The position numbers were made by a program, and so were the translations under genes. Positions 34,144 to 43,840 of a stretch of DNA of 64,000 bases are shown in pieces. The notes under the pieces are model-generated. The model saw only the letters and a program-made list of their open reading frames with translations, was not told where the DNA came from and did not search any database. Source of the stretch: Ryuthela nishihirai (lineage: Eukaryota > Arthropoda > Arachnida > Araneae > Heptathelidae); NCBI GenBank assembly GCA_038380435.1, contig JAWZYU010000013.1:15823901-15887900 (forward strand), read 5' to 3'. How positions within the stretch are numbered: the stretch's first letter is position 1; each line of letters starts with the position of its first letter.

Positions 34144-34813
34144 CATGGGCTTACGCAGAAATTTTTCCAGGGGGGGAGGGGGTTGTTTTACCTCTGAGCG
34201 GCACTTTTTTGCACACCATGGGCTAAATGGCCCGGTCACATGGACCCCGAAGGCTCAGAGAAGGTTGGGGGAGGGGACCCACTGGAACAGTTGTTGGGAG
34301 ACAGATGGTAGCCTCCCGTCAAGGCCATCCAGCGTGTTCTTTAACGTGCACAGGGTATGGCTCTCCCGCACACTGCGCCACGGCTTAACGCCCCATCCCA
34401 CGGACGGCGGCCTTTCCAAGCCCATCGGTGTCCTCTACTGACTGTGGGCAGGACGGGGAATTTTGCGGAGATAAATCTCAATACTGACCCAACTGGGACT
34501 CGAACCTGGGAACTACAGATTATGAGCCTGGCGCGCTACTGACTGAGCCCCCCCCCCCCGCCCCCAGGGGGGGGGGCTTGCAGACAAATAATTACATCAA
34601 TAAATTTTTATTTACTTATTTATCTTTTTAGGGGTTTTTTTTTACAAGTAGATTATAGAATACAGTATTGCATCAATACAAAAACACATACATAATGTAT
34701 ATAAATTAATTACGTTTAAATTGTTACGATTATAATTTGTGGAATTTTTTACTCGTTCCGGGGGGGGGGGGGGGGCAAGTGCCCCGTTTGTCCCCCCTCT
34801 GCGGACGCCCATG
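34144..34813. mobile_element. hAT-like MITE, 670 bp, with a SINE inside
   Basis: It begins CATGGGCTTACGCAGA and ends with the complement form TCTGCGGACGCCCATG. It is flanked by GCCTTGAC (34136-34143) and ACCTTGAC (34814-34821), an 8-bp target duplication with one change. It holds G-runs and the reverse SINE-1 at 34179-34545. Confidence 0.75.
34179..34545 (-). repeat. SINE family 1 copy, full length, inside the MITE
   Basis: It runs from GTTGTTTTACCTCTGAGCGG to the reversed tRNA head at the CTACTGACTGAGCC end. It is flanked by G/C-runs, so the target duplication cannot be resolved. It is near-consensus and therefore younger than the outer SINE. Confidence 0.9.
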
Positions 34814-34920
34814 ACCTTGACGAATCCTACCCAGCTGTGATCTTTTGGGTCATTTAGTCTATTGTATGCATAAAGGAAGAGAAAAGGACCACTTAGAGCT
34901 GGAATCCTCTCTCCAAATGG

Positions 34921-35614
34921 AGGCGGCCCAACAGACTCTCTTTGTGGCCTTGCACAGCAATTCGGTGGAAGATCTCGAGACTGCTATCGCGTCCAAAATG
35001 AAGGCAGTGTCAATTGCATTTCTGTTTGTCCTCTACGTGACATTTCTTTTGGTCATTTACGTGTTGAGTTCTTCTTTTCTTTCGAAATGTTAGAGAAATA
35101 AAAGAAACCAGATTGAAAAAGCTAACTTTTTTAAATTACCAAATATCAAAATTAATTATGGAAAATCTGTGACTATACCTTTTGTCTGTAATTCGTTACC
35201 TAGAGATATACTAAGCATCTTCAAATTTTCGCCTTGGAAGAGAAAAAGCTTTTTTTTTTATGGAAGACATACAGTAGTTTTGTTTTCAAATCGCTTTCGA
35301 ATTTGTTTCACTTTTATTACTTATCCATTGATATTTTCATTTCTGCTACAGATATGTGACACAAATGTTTAATATCATATCCATTCATTTGCTTTCTGGC
35401 TTTGTACACTACGTAACCAGACGATTCTGCTCTCCTCTTAATTAATTTTACGTTTTTTTTTTATTTTCCTTTTTCCCTTTCAAATTATTTAACCTAAATA
35501 AATATTATAAATGTTATTTTACTGCAGACATGCGAAGTAGCTTTGTGGGACAATTGTAAATTGTTCTGTAACATTATTATGATAAAATAAAGATTCATTA
35601 AGGAAAAAAAAAAA
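34921..35614 (+). other. Possible retroposed sequence ending in AATAAA and an A-run
   Basis: AATAAAG at about 35587 is followed 13 bp later by a pure A-run (35604-35614), as in a polyadenylated insertion. A segment around 35150-35215 can be read as YGKSVTIPFVCNSLPRDI, like the C-terminal region of non-LTR retrotransposon proteins. A separate 82-codon frame at 34845-35093 ends in a hydrophobic segment but has no support as a gene. Confidence 0.35.
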
Positions 35615-36136
35615 CAGTAATCTTCTTTTCCTTCTAAATAACTGGTGACATTTTTTTTACAGAATTTAAAAAACGCTGTTTAGATTTAATAAAGTATTAT
35701 TTTTTTTCATAGTTTCTAATATTCGTTTATAAAAAAAGTATAAAAAATTTAACGTTTATTTCAATCAGAGCTGGTTTGAGATATTCTTTAGGATTTTTAA
35801 AAAAATACCTTTTTATCGAATCTATTTTAACCACGGATTTTTCAAATTACTGAAATTCCTCGTAGAGTGTGCATAACACCAAAAATGCAAATCAAAGCCC
35901 ATGAATGAAGTTCCACTTTTGGTTTCCTTCCCTGAAAATTTAATTGTTCAAAATATTGTAAACAAAAACCTAGGAACAAATGCTAAGAAAAGAAGCTGAA
36001 TGAAAAAAGGCTGAATGAAATGAGAGACAAAGCGAAAATCTTAAATGCAGTATTACTGAATTTTTTATATTTTCCATTCTTTTAAAGCTGATTGGTTTTC
36101 TTCCACAGAAGAACCAGTAATGCAACCAATCAGCTG
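35615..36136. other. AT-rich non-coding stretch with an inverted repeat
   Basis: AGCTGATTGGTT at 36086-36097 is the exact complement of AACCAATCAGCT at 36124-36135, with a partial inner match (TTCTTC/GAAGAA). The SINE at 36137 begins immediately after it. Confidence 0.55.
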
Positions 36137-36448
36137 GGTTGTTTTACCTCTGAGCGACACTTTTTTTGCTCACCATGGGCTAATAGCCAAGTCACAAGGA
36201 CCCCGAAGGCTCAAAGAAGGCTGGGGGAGGGGACCCACTGGAACAGCTGTTAGGAGACAGATGGTTTAGAGACTCCCGTCAAGGCCATCCAGCGTGTTTT
36301 TTTTAGCGTGCACAGGCTATGGACTTAACGTCTCATCCGACGGACGGAGGTCTTTCCAAGCCCATCGGTGTCCCTTACTGACCGAGGGCAGGATTGGGAG
36401 TTTTGCGGAGATAAATCTCAATGCTGACCCAGCTGGGACTCGAACTGA
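36137..36448 (-). repeat. SINE family 1 copy
   Basis: It runs from GTTGTTTTACCTCTGAGCGA to the reversed box B region (CAGCTGGGACTCGAAC). It lacks the outer part of the tRNA head and has several internal deletions. Confidence 0.88.
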
Positions 36449-36559
36449 TATTTTAGCAGTGGAGTGTGATGATTAAGAGGTTTACATTGGCAGCAACAGT
36501 TTGTCCCTTCATCACCAGGGGGCGTGGTAAAACGCAACTTTTTATTTCGAAAGATAAAT

Positions 36560-36699
36560 TTTGGGTTGTTGGGTTGTTTTACCTCTGAGCGGCACTTTTT
36601 TGCACACCATGGGCTAAATGGCCAGGTCACATGGACCCCGAAGGCTCAGAGAAGGTTGGGGGAGGGGACCCGCTGGAACAGCTGTTGGGAGACAGATGG
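36560..36699 (-). repeat. SINE family 1 copy, strongly 5'-truncated (140 bp)
   Basis: The target duplication CGAAAGATAAAT is at 36548-36559 and 36700-36711. Only the 3' third of the SINE is present. The preceding sequence repeats TTGGGTTG. Confidence 0.92.
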
Positions 36700-36711
36700 C
36701 GAAAGATAAAT

Positions 36712-37481
36712 GAAAATTTCTTTTTGAGTTGAATAGATACTCACTTTTTCCAAATCCTCCAAATAGCCTTAAATTACGATCGTTAGAGGATGATTACAGA
36801 GGATGGTAAATGCAGAAAATGTGAAACTTGAAGAATTATTGCAAACGATAATGCTAGAAATTCTTTTGATTGTGTTGATATTTAATGGAATAACTGCATC
36901 ATATGTTTTAATTAAACTGTCATTTTTATTGATTTGCTATTTAATATTAAATTTATTATTTCAATATAGTAATAATAAATAAATAATTTTGTTGTACTGT
37001 CGCTCAAAAAAGTATCCGAACACTACGGTTGATTACAGAATTCAGAAAAAATATCTGGCAACGATTTTTTTAGAAATTAGTGATCTGGCAACCTTCGTGT
37101 CACGTGACACGAAGGTTGCCAGATGACGTGACCTACACTCGACGATTTGTCCCTTAATCCTTGGAGATAAGAAAATCCAACTTTTTCATTCTAAGAGATA
37201 AATGAGATAAGTTATTTATATTTCCCAATCACTCATTAGTACGAATTACTACTGTTAAAGGGTTCAAAATTCAGAAAATAATAAAGTTCATCATCTCTGA
37301 AAACGAGCATCCCATATTCGCCAGAGGCGATATGTTATCCTTCTTGCTTTTTTAAGTAGAGGGGAAAATGAATCATATTCAAAATAATTTACTTGAAACT
37401 ATGTAAGCATTTTTGCAAAATTTTTTATGTCCGTCTGAAAACAATTGTAGCAATATTTTATGAGGAAAGTAATAAAAAAAA
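36712..37481. other. AT-rich stretch with a Tc1/mariner terminal relic and a palindrome
   Basis: GCTCAAAAAAGTATCCGAAC at about 37002-37021 resembles a Tc1/mariner terminal repeat without a partner. The sequence TTAGAAATTAGTGATCTGGC recurs partly at about 37050-37090, leading into the palindrome. Confidence 0.5.
37083..37124. repeat. Perfect 42-bp palindrome with no spacer
   Basis: Positions 37083-37124 equal their own reverse complement. The left 20 bases are ATCTGGCAACCTTCGTGTCA and the centre is CACGTG. Just upstream an ATCTGGCAACG copy of the first 10 bases occurs at about 37053-37064. Confidence 0.9.
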
Positions 37482-37489
37482 ATTCATTC

Positions 37490-37738
37490 CAGGCCCGGAT
37501 CTAGGAAAAAAATAAAGTGTGTGTGTGAGAGGGAGGGGGGGGAGGGGAGCAAAAGACTGGATTTTCATTCCAGTGTAATATTTTCTCTTTAGTTTCAGAG
37601 GTTTTTAAAAACCTTCATGAAAAATGCTTTAAATATACCCCCTAATTAAATAAAGTTTGTCCTCCATTACACATACTTCCATTCTGAAGGGGTGGGGCAT
37701 GGCCACTTCCTCCACACCCACCCGTAGATCCGCTCCTG
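37490..37738. mobile_element. hAT-like MITE, 249 bp
   Basis: It begins CAGGCCCGGATCTAGG and its reversed right end begins CAGGAGCGGATCTACGGG. ATTCATTC (37482-37489) and ATTCGTTC (37739-37746) form an 8-bp target duplication with one change. It contains a TGTG run and G-runs. Confidence 0.75.
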
Positions 37739-37746
37739 ATTCGTTC

Positions 37747-38196
37747 CAAAATGCCGAATTACGCATTACCATATCCGTAAATATATTTCAGATATTTATT
37801 ATGCATGTTTTCAAAAAGTTAAAATTCAAGTGTATGACTGTGCACATCAAATGAAATAAAGCCCCCCCCCCCTCTTCCCGATACATTTCTTGCGGGTGGG
37901 GGGGGGGTGATTATCCAGTACGCCACTGGTCACACTAAAGGCATCCATTGATTGCTAAAACTTCCTGGTGTGAAAGGTAGGCTGATTGCAACACCAATCA
38001 ACGGCCATCATCAATGACGACAGCTGGAGGAAGATGCTTTGGGATAACGGAGGTGGGGGGGGGGTGAAATTTTGACAAACAGCTGACAGATTTCTCCTTC
38101 CTTTCGAGCAATGCTGCTTGGACTTGGGCCACTGGAGAACGAAAGCAATGCATGGATGTGTGCACGAATTATAAATCCTTTTTCATTTACGGGGGG
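37747..38196. other. Non-coding stretch with G/C-runs
   Basis: C- and G-runs lie at about 37862, 37898, 38055 and 38191. GTACGCCACTG at about 37918 is a typical hAT right end, without an identified left end. Confidence 0.4.
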
Positions 38197-38290
38197 GGGG
38201 GGGGGGATGACTCAGTCGGTTCGTGCCAGACTCGTAATCTGCAGTTCGCAGCTTGGAATGGACGCCCAATGGAGCCCATGGAATGGGATG
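38197..38290 (+). repeat. SINE family 1 fragment with internal deletion
   Basis: It has the tRNA-like head (ATGACTCAGTCGGT, CTCGTAATCTGCAG), a deletion, and then the ATGGGATG of the body. It is cut off where the 38289 repeat unit begins. Confidence 0.7.
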
Positions 38291-39387
38291 TCGTAAATTC
38301 AGCTGCCGAATGATATGATGCAGTACTGGACTGGGGCGGCATATGCACGTTTTAGACGAATTTGATGAACTTCTTTCTGGTACCTTGGTTTAATCAGACT
38401 CGAAACCACTTTACTTAAGTAACAATAACAAAACACTTCATTTTCCTTTGTCAAGATACACAACAAATTACCCTGCCAGAGATTACTACTCTGTGCGCAG
38501 GTTTCTCGCTATTTTTCCACTTTTTACAAATTATACCTGGCGCCCATACATAAGATCGCCAGCAATGACCACGACTACCCCGCACACTGACCCTCAGGTT
38601 CCTTTCTCCTTGTTCCTAGACGCGGTTTCCCTTTGTCCCCTCTGCCCTCGCTATCGGGCCTGTCCAACTCATTATGGCAGAGCTAATTCTCGTGGAATGC
38701 AGGTAGGACGCGACCTTCCCTGCTTCTATAGATACGGAAAGGGGCGAAGGACGCGACCTTCCCTGCTTCTGTAGATACGGAAAGGGGCGAAGGACGCGAC
38801 CTTCCCTGCTTCTGTAGATACGGATAGGGGCGAAGGACGCGACCTTCCTGCTTCTGTAGATACGGAAAGGGGCGAAGGACGCGACCTTCCCTGCTTCTGT
38901 AGATACGGAAAGGGGTGAAGGACGCGACCTTCCCTGCTTCTATAGATACGGAAAGGGGCGAAGGACGCGACCTTCCCTGCTTCTGTAGATACGGAAAGGG
39001 GCGAAGGACGCGACCTTCCCTGCTTCTGTAGATACGGAAAGGGGCGAAGGACGCGACCTTCCCTGCTTCTGTAGATACGGAAAGGGGCGAAGGACGCGAC
39101 CTTCCCTGCTTCTGTAGATACGGAAAGGGGCGAAGGACGCGACCTTCCCTGCTTCTGTAGATACGGAAAGGGGCGAAGGACGCGACCTTCCCTGCTTCTG
39201 TAGATACGGAAAGGGGCGAAGGACGCGACCTTCCCTGCTTCTGTAGATACGGAAAGGGGCGAAGGACGCGACCTTCCCTGCTTCTGTAGATACGGAAAGG
39301 GGCGAAGGACGCGACCTTCCCTGCTTCTGTAGATACGGAAAGGGGCGAAGGATGCATATTGTCCCAGCTGATCTGGTCGATCCTGAC
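38289..39387. repeat. Repeat unit X, copy 1, with expanded minisatellite
   Basis: It starts TGTCGTAAATTCAGCTGCCG and ends GATCTGG.CGATCCTGAC, the same as copy 2 at 41588-42086. The two are nearly identical except for the number of 43-bp repeats. It sits directly before the reverse-transcriptase part of a non-LTR wreck. In reverse orientation it contains a GGCGCCAGGTATAATTTG sequence that could be a primer-binding-site-like or leader region, so an LTR-element origin is possible but unproven. No gene. Confidence 0.75.
38710..39353. repeat. 43-bp minisatellite, 15 copies
   Basis: The unit begins GCGACCTTCCCTGCTTCTGT and ends GGGGCGAAGGAC. Units start every 43 bp from 38710 to 39311, with one 42-bp unit at 38839. 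Copies are almost identical; variants are CTATAG for CTGTAG, GGATAG, and GGGGTGAAG. The minus-strand frames of about 220 codons are a by-product: three units are exactly 43 codons, so all three minus-strand frames run as one 43-residue peptide repeat. Confidence 0.95.
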
Positions 39388-40039
39388 TGTTTGTCACAAT
39401 TTTATAGACGCCTTGAATAAATCGACTTCAGCCTATCTATTAACTACCAACCAAACGTTCACCACGTGGTGGAGGGCTTCCTAGAGACCAGCAGGTCAAC
39501 TTAAAAGCCATCCATTTAGCACTGCCAGAAGATCATTACAAAGAAAGGATTGGATAGCATATAAGGCAGTAGGTGCTGCACTCAAATGCACAATAAGGAA
39601 GGAAAGAACAAAATACTGGACAAAGGATTGTCAACAACATAGCTCACTCTCTGATCTTTTTTCGATTATATCGAAATTTCCGAAAACGATTCATTTCATA
39701 AAATATCACTTCATCATTAATCACATTGGATGGACAAACTTCGTACACTGACCCCAGAGAGCAACTGCGACTGCGAGCAAAGACTGCAAATTCTCTGGTT
39801 ATCTTCTTCCACAATCCAAAAACTATGCAAACATACTTGATGCAGAATTTTCTTTAACTGAACTACATCGGGAAATTCGTACTCAAAGAAACTCAGCGTG
39901 GATTAGACGGTTTCTCTATTGAAATTATAAAACGTCTCCCAGAGCACCTTCTCAGTAATCTGCTTCGTCTCTGTAACAAGATGTGATCATCAGGCAATGT
40001 TCCTCAAACATCGAGCACGACCCAGTGAAGGGAAGGATC

Positions 40040-40205
40040 GAACCTGCAGGAGATTTATCTCCGCAATAGATTATCTCCGCCAGATATCAATAGAGATTAT
40101 GCGGAGATAATCAATAGAGATTATTGCGCAAAATCTTGCGGATAATCAATAGAGATTATTGCGCAAAATCTTGCGGATAATCAATAGAGATTATCTCCGC
40201 AAGAG
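40040..40205. repeat. Short tandem duplications of a TATCTCCGCAA-containing sequence
   Basis: AATCAATAGAGATTATTGCG and neighbouring ATCTCCGC motifs recur several times in direct and inverted order, with a unit of about 35 bp at 40105-40175. They look derived from the SINE-1 segment TTATCTCCGCAAAATTCC that follows directly at 40206. Confidence 0.65.
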
Positions 40206-40326
40206 AAATTATCTCCGCAAAATTCCCCGCCCTGCCCATGGTCAGTAGGGGACACGACGGACTTGAAAAGGCCGCCGTCCGTCGGATGGGACGTTAAGCC
40301 GTGGTCCCGTGTGCGGGAGAGCCATA
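40206..40326 (+). repeat. SINE family 1 internal fragment
   Basis: It spans TCTCCGCAAAATTCCCCGCC to GTGTGCGGGAGAGCCATA. Both the head and the 3' half are missing, and it runs straight into the hairpin at 40329. Confidence 0.85.
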
Positions 40327-40328
40327 TG

Positions 40329-40376
40329 CTGCTGGAAACTAAGATAGCTGCTGGAAACTATCTTAGTTTCCAGCAG
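40329..40376. repeat. Perfect 19-bp inverted repeat with a 10-nt spacer
   Basis: CTGCTGGAAACTAAGATAG at 40329-40347 is the exact reverse complement of 40358-40376. The spacer repeats the start of the arm (CTGCTGGAAA), a pattern expected from template switching during repair. Confidence 0.85.
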
Positions 40377-40919
40377 CTATCTTCGCAACCAACGATCATG
40401 ATGAAATCATATATCTACCCTGAATAAAAACAAAAATGGCCGGAGGCTCTCTAGATTGGAACGGATGTTTCGATATCTAATCAACAAACTGGATTTGGAA
40501 TTGCCTGTTCCTCATGATCACACTTTTATTTGGGAACATTGCCATCAGGAACATCCATATTCTGAGCTGAAGATGCAGCACCGATCAGAGCCAATCACCT
40601 CCATCATTCAAGAAAATAATGATTTTTTCTCCAATTATCTGACTCGAAATCGGTGCTCACAGTACTTAGTAACATTTCGACAAAAATCACACACTGCTAT
40701 TCTTGATCTGCATAGTTGTCTTCAACAAGAAAATGCTTCAAGGTTTGTCCATTGCTTTGGGTTCCCGGATTCCGGAACTTAGGATAATAATAAATAACTG
40801 GCAGGAAAGCAGGTAAATGGCTTCGCCCTGCTATGCGGTGCATCAAACGGAATTGTCCGCCGAGGTAATCCTCCTCATGGCGCCAGAATGTCAGAAAGGA
40901 AGCTGAAGACAGGAACTCG

Positions 40920-41587
40920 AAACAGTTCTAAGTGAATACGAAACTTCACGCAGAACACTATTAGCTACGCATATCTCAACTATATATGTTTGCAAGAGAC
41001 TTGGCTCCAACCACATTTTCATTACAATCTATGCAACTGTTTTCTCATTTGGAAATGACCGTCCGGTAGGAAAAGGATGAATTCTTTCTGCAGTACAGAA
41101 TATAGACAAAGGATCTGCTGAAATCCAAATAATTTCTATTTCTCTATCAGACAGGGATATCAAAATAGCAAACCGCTATATTCCTAATGGCCGAGATTCA
41201 GTAAAATTCTTGACATTATTACTTCACTCCCTACAATAGAGACTTTATCGTTGGAGATTTCAACTCGCATCACTTCATCAATTATCAACATCAGGTGAAA
41301 AGATCAGTAAATGGTTGCTCAATAACAACTGGTGCTTATTAAATAATGGATCACCTACTTGTTTCCATTTTGCACCCCACACCAGTATGACATATGTTCC
41401 TGGAAAACTCTTTTGCCAGTCTGGAGGAGTGATCATACCCCGATTTTGCTTGATTTACAAACTGGAAATGATCATATTTCTTCTTCTACCAACTTCTTTT
41501 TTTCTGCGGAAATCACCAATTGGGACCAATTCTCTGACCACCTTCTGCACACTCATTTTAACTAGCAGACATTGGTTATATGAAGAT
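40920..41587 (+). pseudogene. Non-LTR retrotransposon wreck B: apurinic-type endonuclease
   Basis: Pieces around 40980-41040 (YICLQETWLQPHFHY), 41240-41290 (a GDFNSHH-like motif in frame-shifted sequence), 41310-41350 (WLLNNNWCLLNNGSPTCF) and 41425-41460 (a SDHTPILLDL motif) follow the order of the retrotransposon APE endonuclease. It is broken by stops. The sequence then passes directly into repeat unit X copy 2. The expected continuation (linker, then reverse transcriptase) is instead found after unit X copy 1 at 39388. Confidence 0.8.
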
Positions 41588-42086
41588 TGTCGTAAATTCA
41601 GCTGCCGAATGATATGATGCAGTGCTGGACGTGGGGCGGCATATGCACGTTTTAGACGAATTTGATGAACTTCTTTCTGGTACCTTGGTTTAATCAGACT
41701 CGAAACCACTTTACTTAAGTAACAATAACAAAACACTTCATTTTCCTTTCTCAAGATACACAACAAATTACCCTGCCAGAGATTACTACTCTGTGCGCAG
41801 GTTTCTCGCTATTTTTCTACTTTTTACAAATTATACCTGGCGCCCATACATAGGATCGCCAGCGCTGAGCACGACTACCCCGCACCCTGACCCTCAGGTT
41901 CCTTTCTCTTTGTTCCTAGACGGGGTTTCCCTTTGTCCCCTCTGCCCTCGCTATCGGGCCTGTCCAACTCACTATGGCAGAGCTAATTCTCGTGGAATGC
42001 AGGTAGGACGCGACCTCCCCTGCTTCTGTAGATACGAAAAGGGGCGAAGGACGCATATTGTCCCAGCTGATCTGGACGATCCTGAC
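41588..42086. repeat. Repeat unit X, copy 2, with a single 43-bp unit
   Basis: It is near-identical to copy 1 along its length. The 43-bp repeat occurs once, at 42010-42052. The right end GATCCTGAC abuts a C-run. The length difference between the copies (600 bp) equals fourteen 43-bp units minus two bases, so the minisatellite explains it entirely. Confidence 0.85.
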
Positions 42087-42094
42087 CCCCCCCC

Positions 42095-42380
42095 TACCCC
42101 CTATAGGATTGCCAGCGCTGAGCACGACTACCCCGCACACTGACCCTCAGGTTCCTTGTTCCTAGACGTTATAGCCATCGCTAGACAAATATTCCAGGCC
42201 CGATAGCGAGGGCAGAGGGGATATTCTATAGGGGTCGGTAGGATATTCTGCCATTCACTAGAGCACCAGTGTTTTATAGGCTTAGCGAAAATCCTGGCTT
42301 ACGCCACCCATATTCTATAGGGGTCGGAGATATTCTGCCTGTCACTGCCACCCAATATTCTATAGGGTGGTGATTCTGCT
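42095..42380. repeat. Shuffled fragments of unit X and an ATATTCTATAGGGG repeat
   Basis: ATTGCCAGCGCTGAGCACGA at about 42105 and following repeats part of unit X in direct order. CCCGATAGCGAGGGCAGAGG at about 42200 is the reverse complement of another part. TATTCTATAGGGGTCGG recurs about three times between 42221 and 42365. Confidence 0.7.
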
Positions 42381-43434
42381 ATTAAACAGTGATTAATCAT
42401 GTATTTGATTTCTTAATATTAATGATTTTCCACCCCTATTTGGTTTGGCCGTGATCGTTAACCATGACGTGATCGTATAGCATTTTCTCCTTAGATACTT
42501 CATAGCCCAGTATCCGAGTGGGGAACAAAGTCATCCTCCCACACAAAAGAGTGACTAAAGGCAGGTAATGGTATTTTTCTACACTTATAAAATACATTTA
42601 TTTACAGGCTACTTAACACAATTACAATTAAATGAGAACACATTCTTCGATTTCAACAACTGCGAGGCCCGCTCTAAAACTAGCTAACTACGAATCTTTC
42701 CACCATCATCGCCTTCCTAACTCACAAGCCGTTGACTGTGCCTGCTCTCCTCATGAGCCAGGCGATCAAGCAAAAACGTGACTTGCTCCTACCAGTCTCT
42801 GAAGCCAAGTGAACATTGTCCCATCGTCGCTAACTCCGAAGCCAAGTGTCCAGTCTCAAGTGAATCGAATCGATGCCCAAAAAAAGTCTCTTCTCTCTCG
42901 GACACACAAAAATAATCCAAGTCGTCCCGAGTCCGTGATTGGCTCTCTCAACTCTCCACTAGGGGGGGGGGGGGAATAGGGTGCCGGACGAAAAATAGAA
43001 GTTTCTAGTCGTTTCGTCCTTATTCCGAACCACGTGACTGTCCTTCACGGGACCGTTGTGGCGCGAGCCGGTAGTTCTTCCAGCATCTGACTTGTCCATC
43101 AAAAGGCAGACTTGGCGCCAGGATCCTCTCTCTGAACACAGGCTTTCCATTGACACGAGGCACTATCCTTTGTAACGAAGTAATGCAGATGTGAACTTTA
43201 GTTATGGTAGGCTATAGAGGACTGATACTTAAGATTCGAACAGATAATCTTTCTAAAGTGCCGAATATCTTTCATGCTTTGATGTCATTAAGAAGTAAAG
43301 TTCTTTGTGAAAACCAAATAGCGTCTATTGTTTTTCAGCCTTCCACCTGTGTAGAGAAAAAGACGAGTCCTGGAGTAGGACTTCTTATTGTAAGTGGAAA
43401 CAAAACTGATGTTTTGCGAGGATGATAATGAGAG
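42381..43434. other. Non-coding or unrecognised sequence
   Basis: I cannot assign 42381-43200; it includes a G-run at 42961. A 73-codon frame at 43204-43425 (VGYRGLILKIRTDN..., ending at a stop) is followed closely by the retrotransposon remnant at 43435, but it has no recognisable motif. It could be part of the same wreck. Confidence 0.4.
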
Positions 43435-43840
43435 TCTTTGTGCAAAATTTAAGGTCGATTGGATTAAAAATGGCTGAAATACAGAGCGTTAAATTTATAA
43501 AACAGAAATTAAAATCGGCTTATAAGAATTATATTTCTAAAGTTGAAAACGAGTTAAGATCTGATCCTAAGAAACTTTAGAATTTTTTTACCAGAAATAA
43601 CAGAGGAGAGACGGTATTTAACGCTATGAAATATCCAGGTAGTGAATTGCTTGATTTTAAAGTCATTAACGATACTTTTGCCGATTATTTTAAGTCAGTT
43701 TATGTTTCAAGCACTTCCTACAATAGTGATAAATTTGATTCCATAGATAAAGAAATTAATGTACTCGATCTTGTTCCGTTACAAATATAACTGTTCATGA
43801 CATCAGAGAGGCTGTTAAACATTTAAAACATCTGAGCTAC
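43435..43840 (+). pseudogene. Non-LTR retrotransposon fragment, upstream reverse-transcriptase region
   Basis: It reads IKQKLKSAYKNYISKVENEL, then SDPKKL (stop) NFF, then FADYFKSVYVSS and, after a frameshift near 43790, TVHDIREAVKHLK. This series precedes the catalytic reverse transcriptase in Jockey-like and related elements. It differs from wrecks A and B, so it is a second non-LTR family. It stops where a duplicated segment begins at 43827. Confidence 0.75.

Larger units (their letters stand above)
34046..34920 (+). repeat. Old SINE family 1 copy split by an hAT MITE
   Basis: The left half (34046-34143, ending GATGGCCTTGAC) and right half (34822-34920, with GGTCATTTAGTC and the CACTTAGAGCTGGAA tail) together form one diverged SINE-1. 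The MITE at 34144-34813 separates them. The reading is supported by the MITE's 8-bp flank duplication falling inside the SINE. Confidence 0.7.
39388..40850 (+). pseudogene. Non-LTR retrotransposon wreck A: reverse transcriptase start and RNase H
   Basis: Translated pieces in shifting frames at 39540-39720 (YKAVGAALKCTIRKERTKYW; DLFSIISKFPKTIHF) and at 39900-39990 (GLDGFSIEIIKRLPEHLL, then RLCNKM) are typical of the region leading into non-LTR reverse transcriptase. After a gap filled by SINE-derived repeats, 40455-40790 reads as an RNase H domain across frames (GFGIACSS, LPSGTSIF, SDSKSVLTVLSN, LLWVPG). Elements with endonuclease, reverse transcriptase and RNase H belong to I-like or related clades. 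Much of the catalytic reverse transcriptase is deleted. Confidence 0.78.

Noticed and set aside
38683..39397. Two minus-strand frames of about 220 codons with a 43-residue repeat
   Set aside because: They are the same 43-bp minisatellite read in two frames; three units make 43 codons, so long frames are automatic.
40456..40782. 108-codon frame as an independent gene
   Set aside because: The neighbouring frame of the same DNA reads as an RNase H domain of a retrotransposon, so this frame is a shadow.
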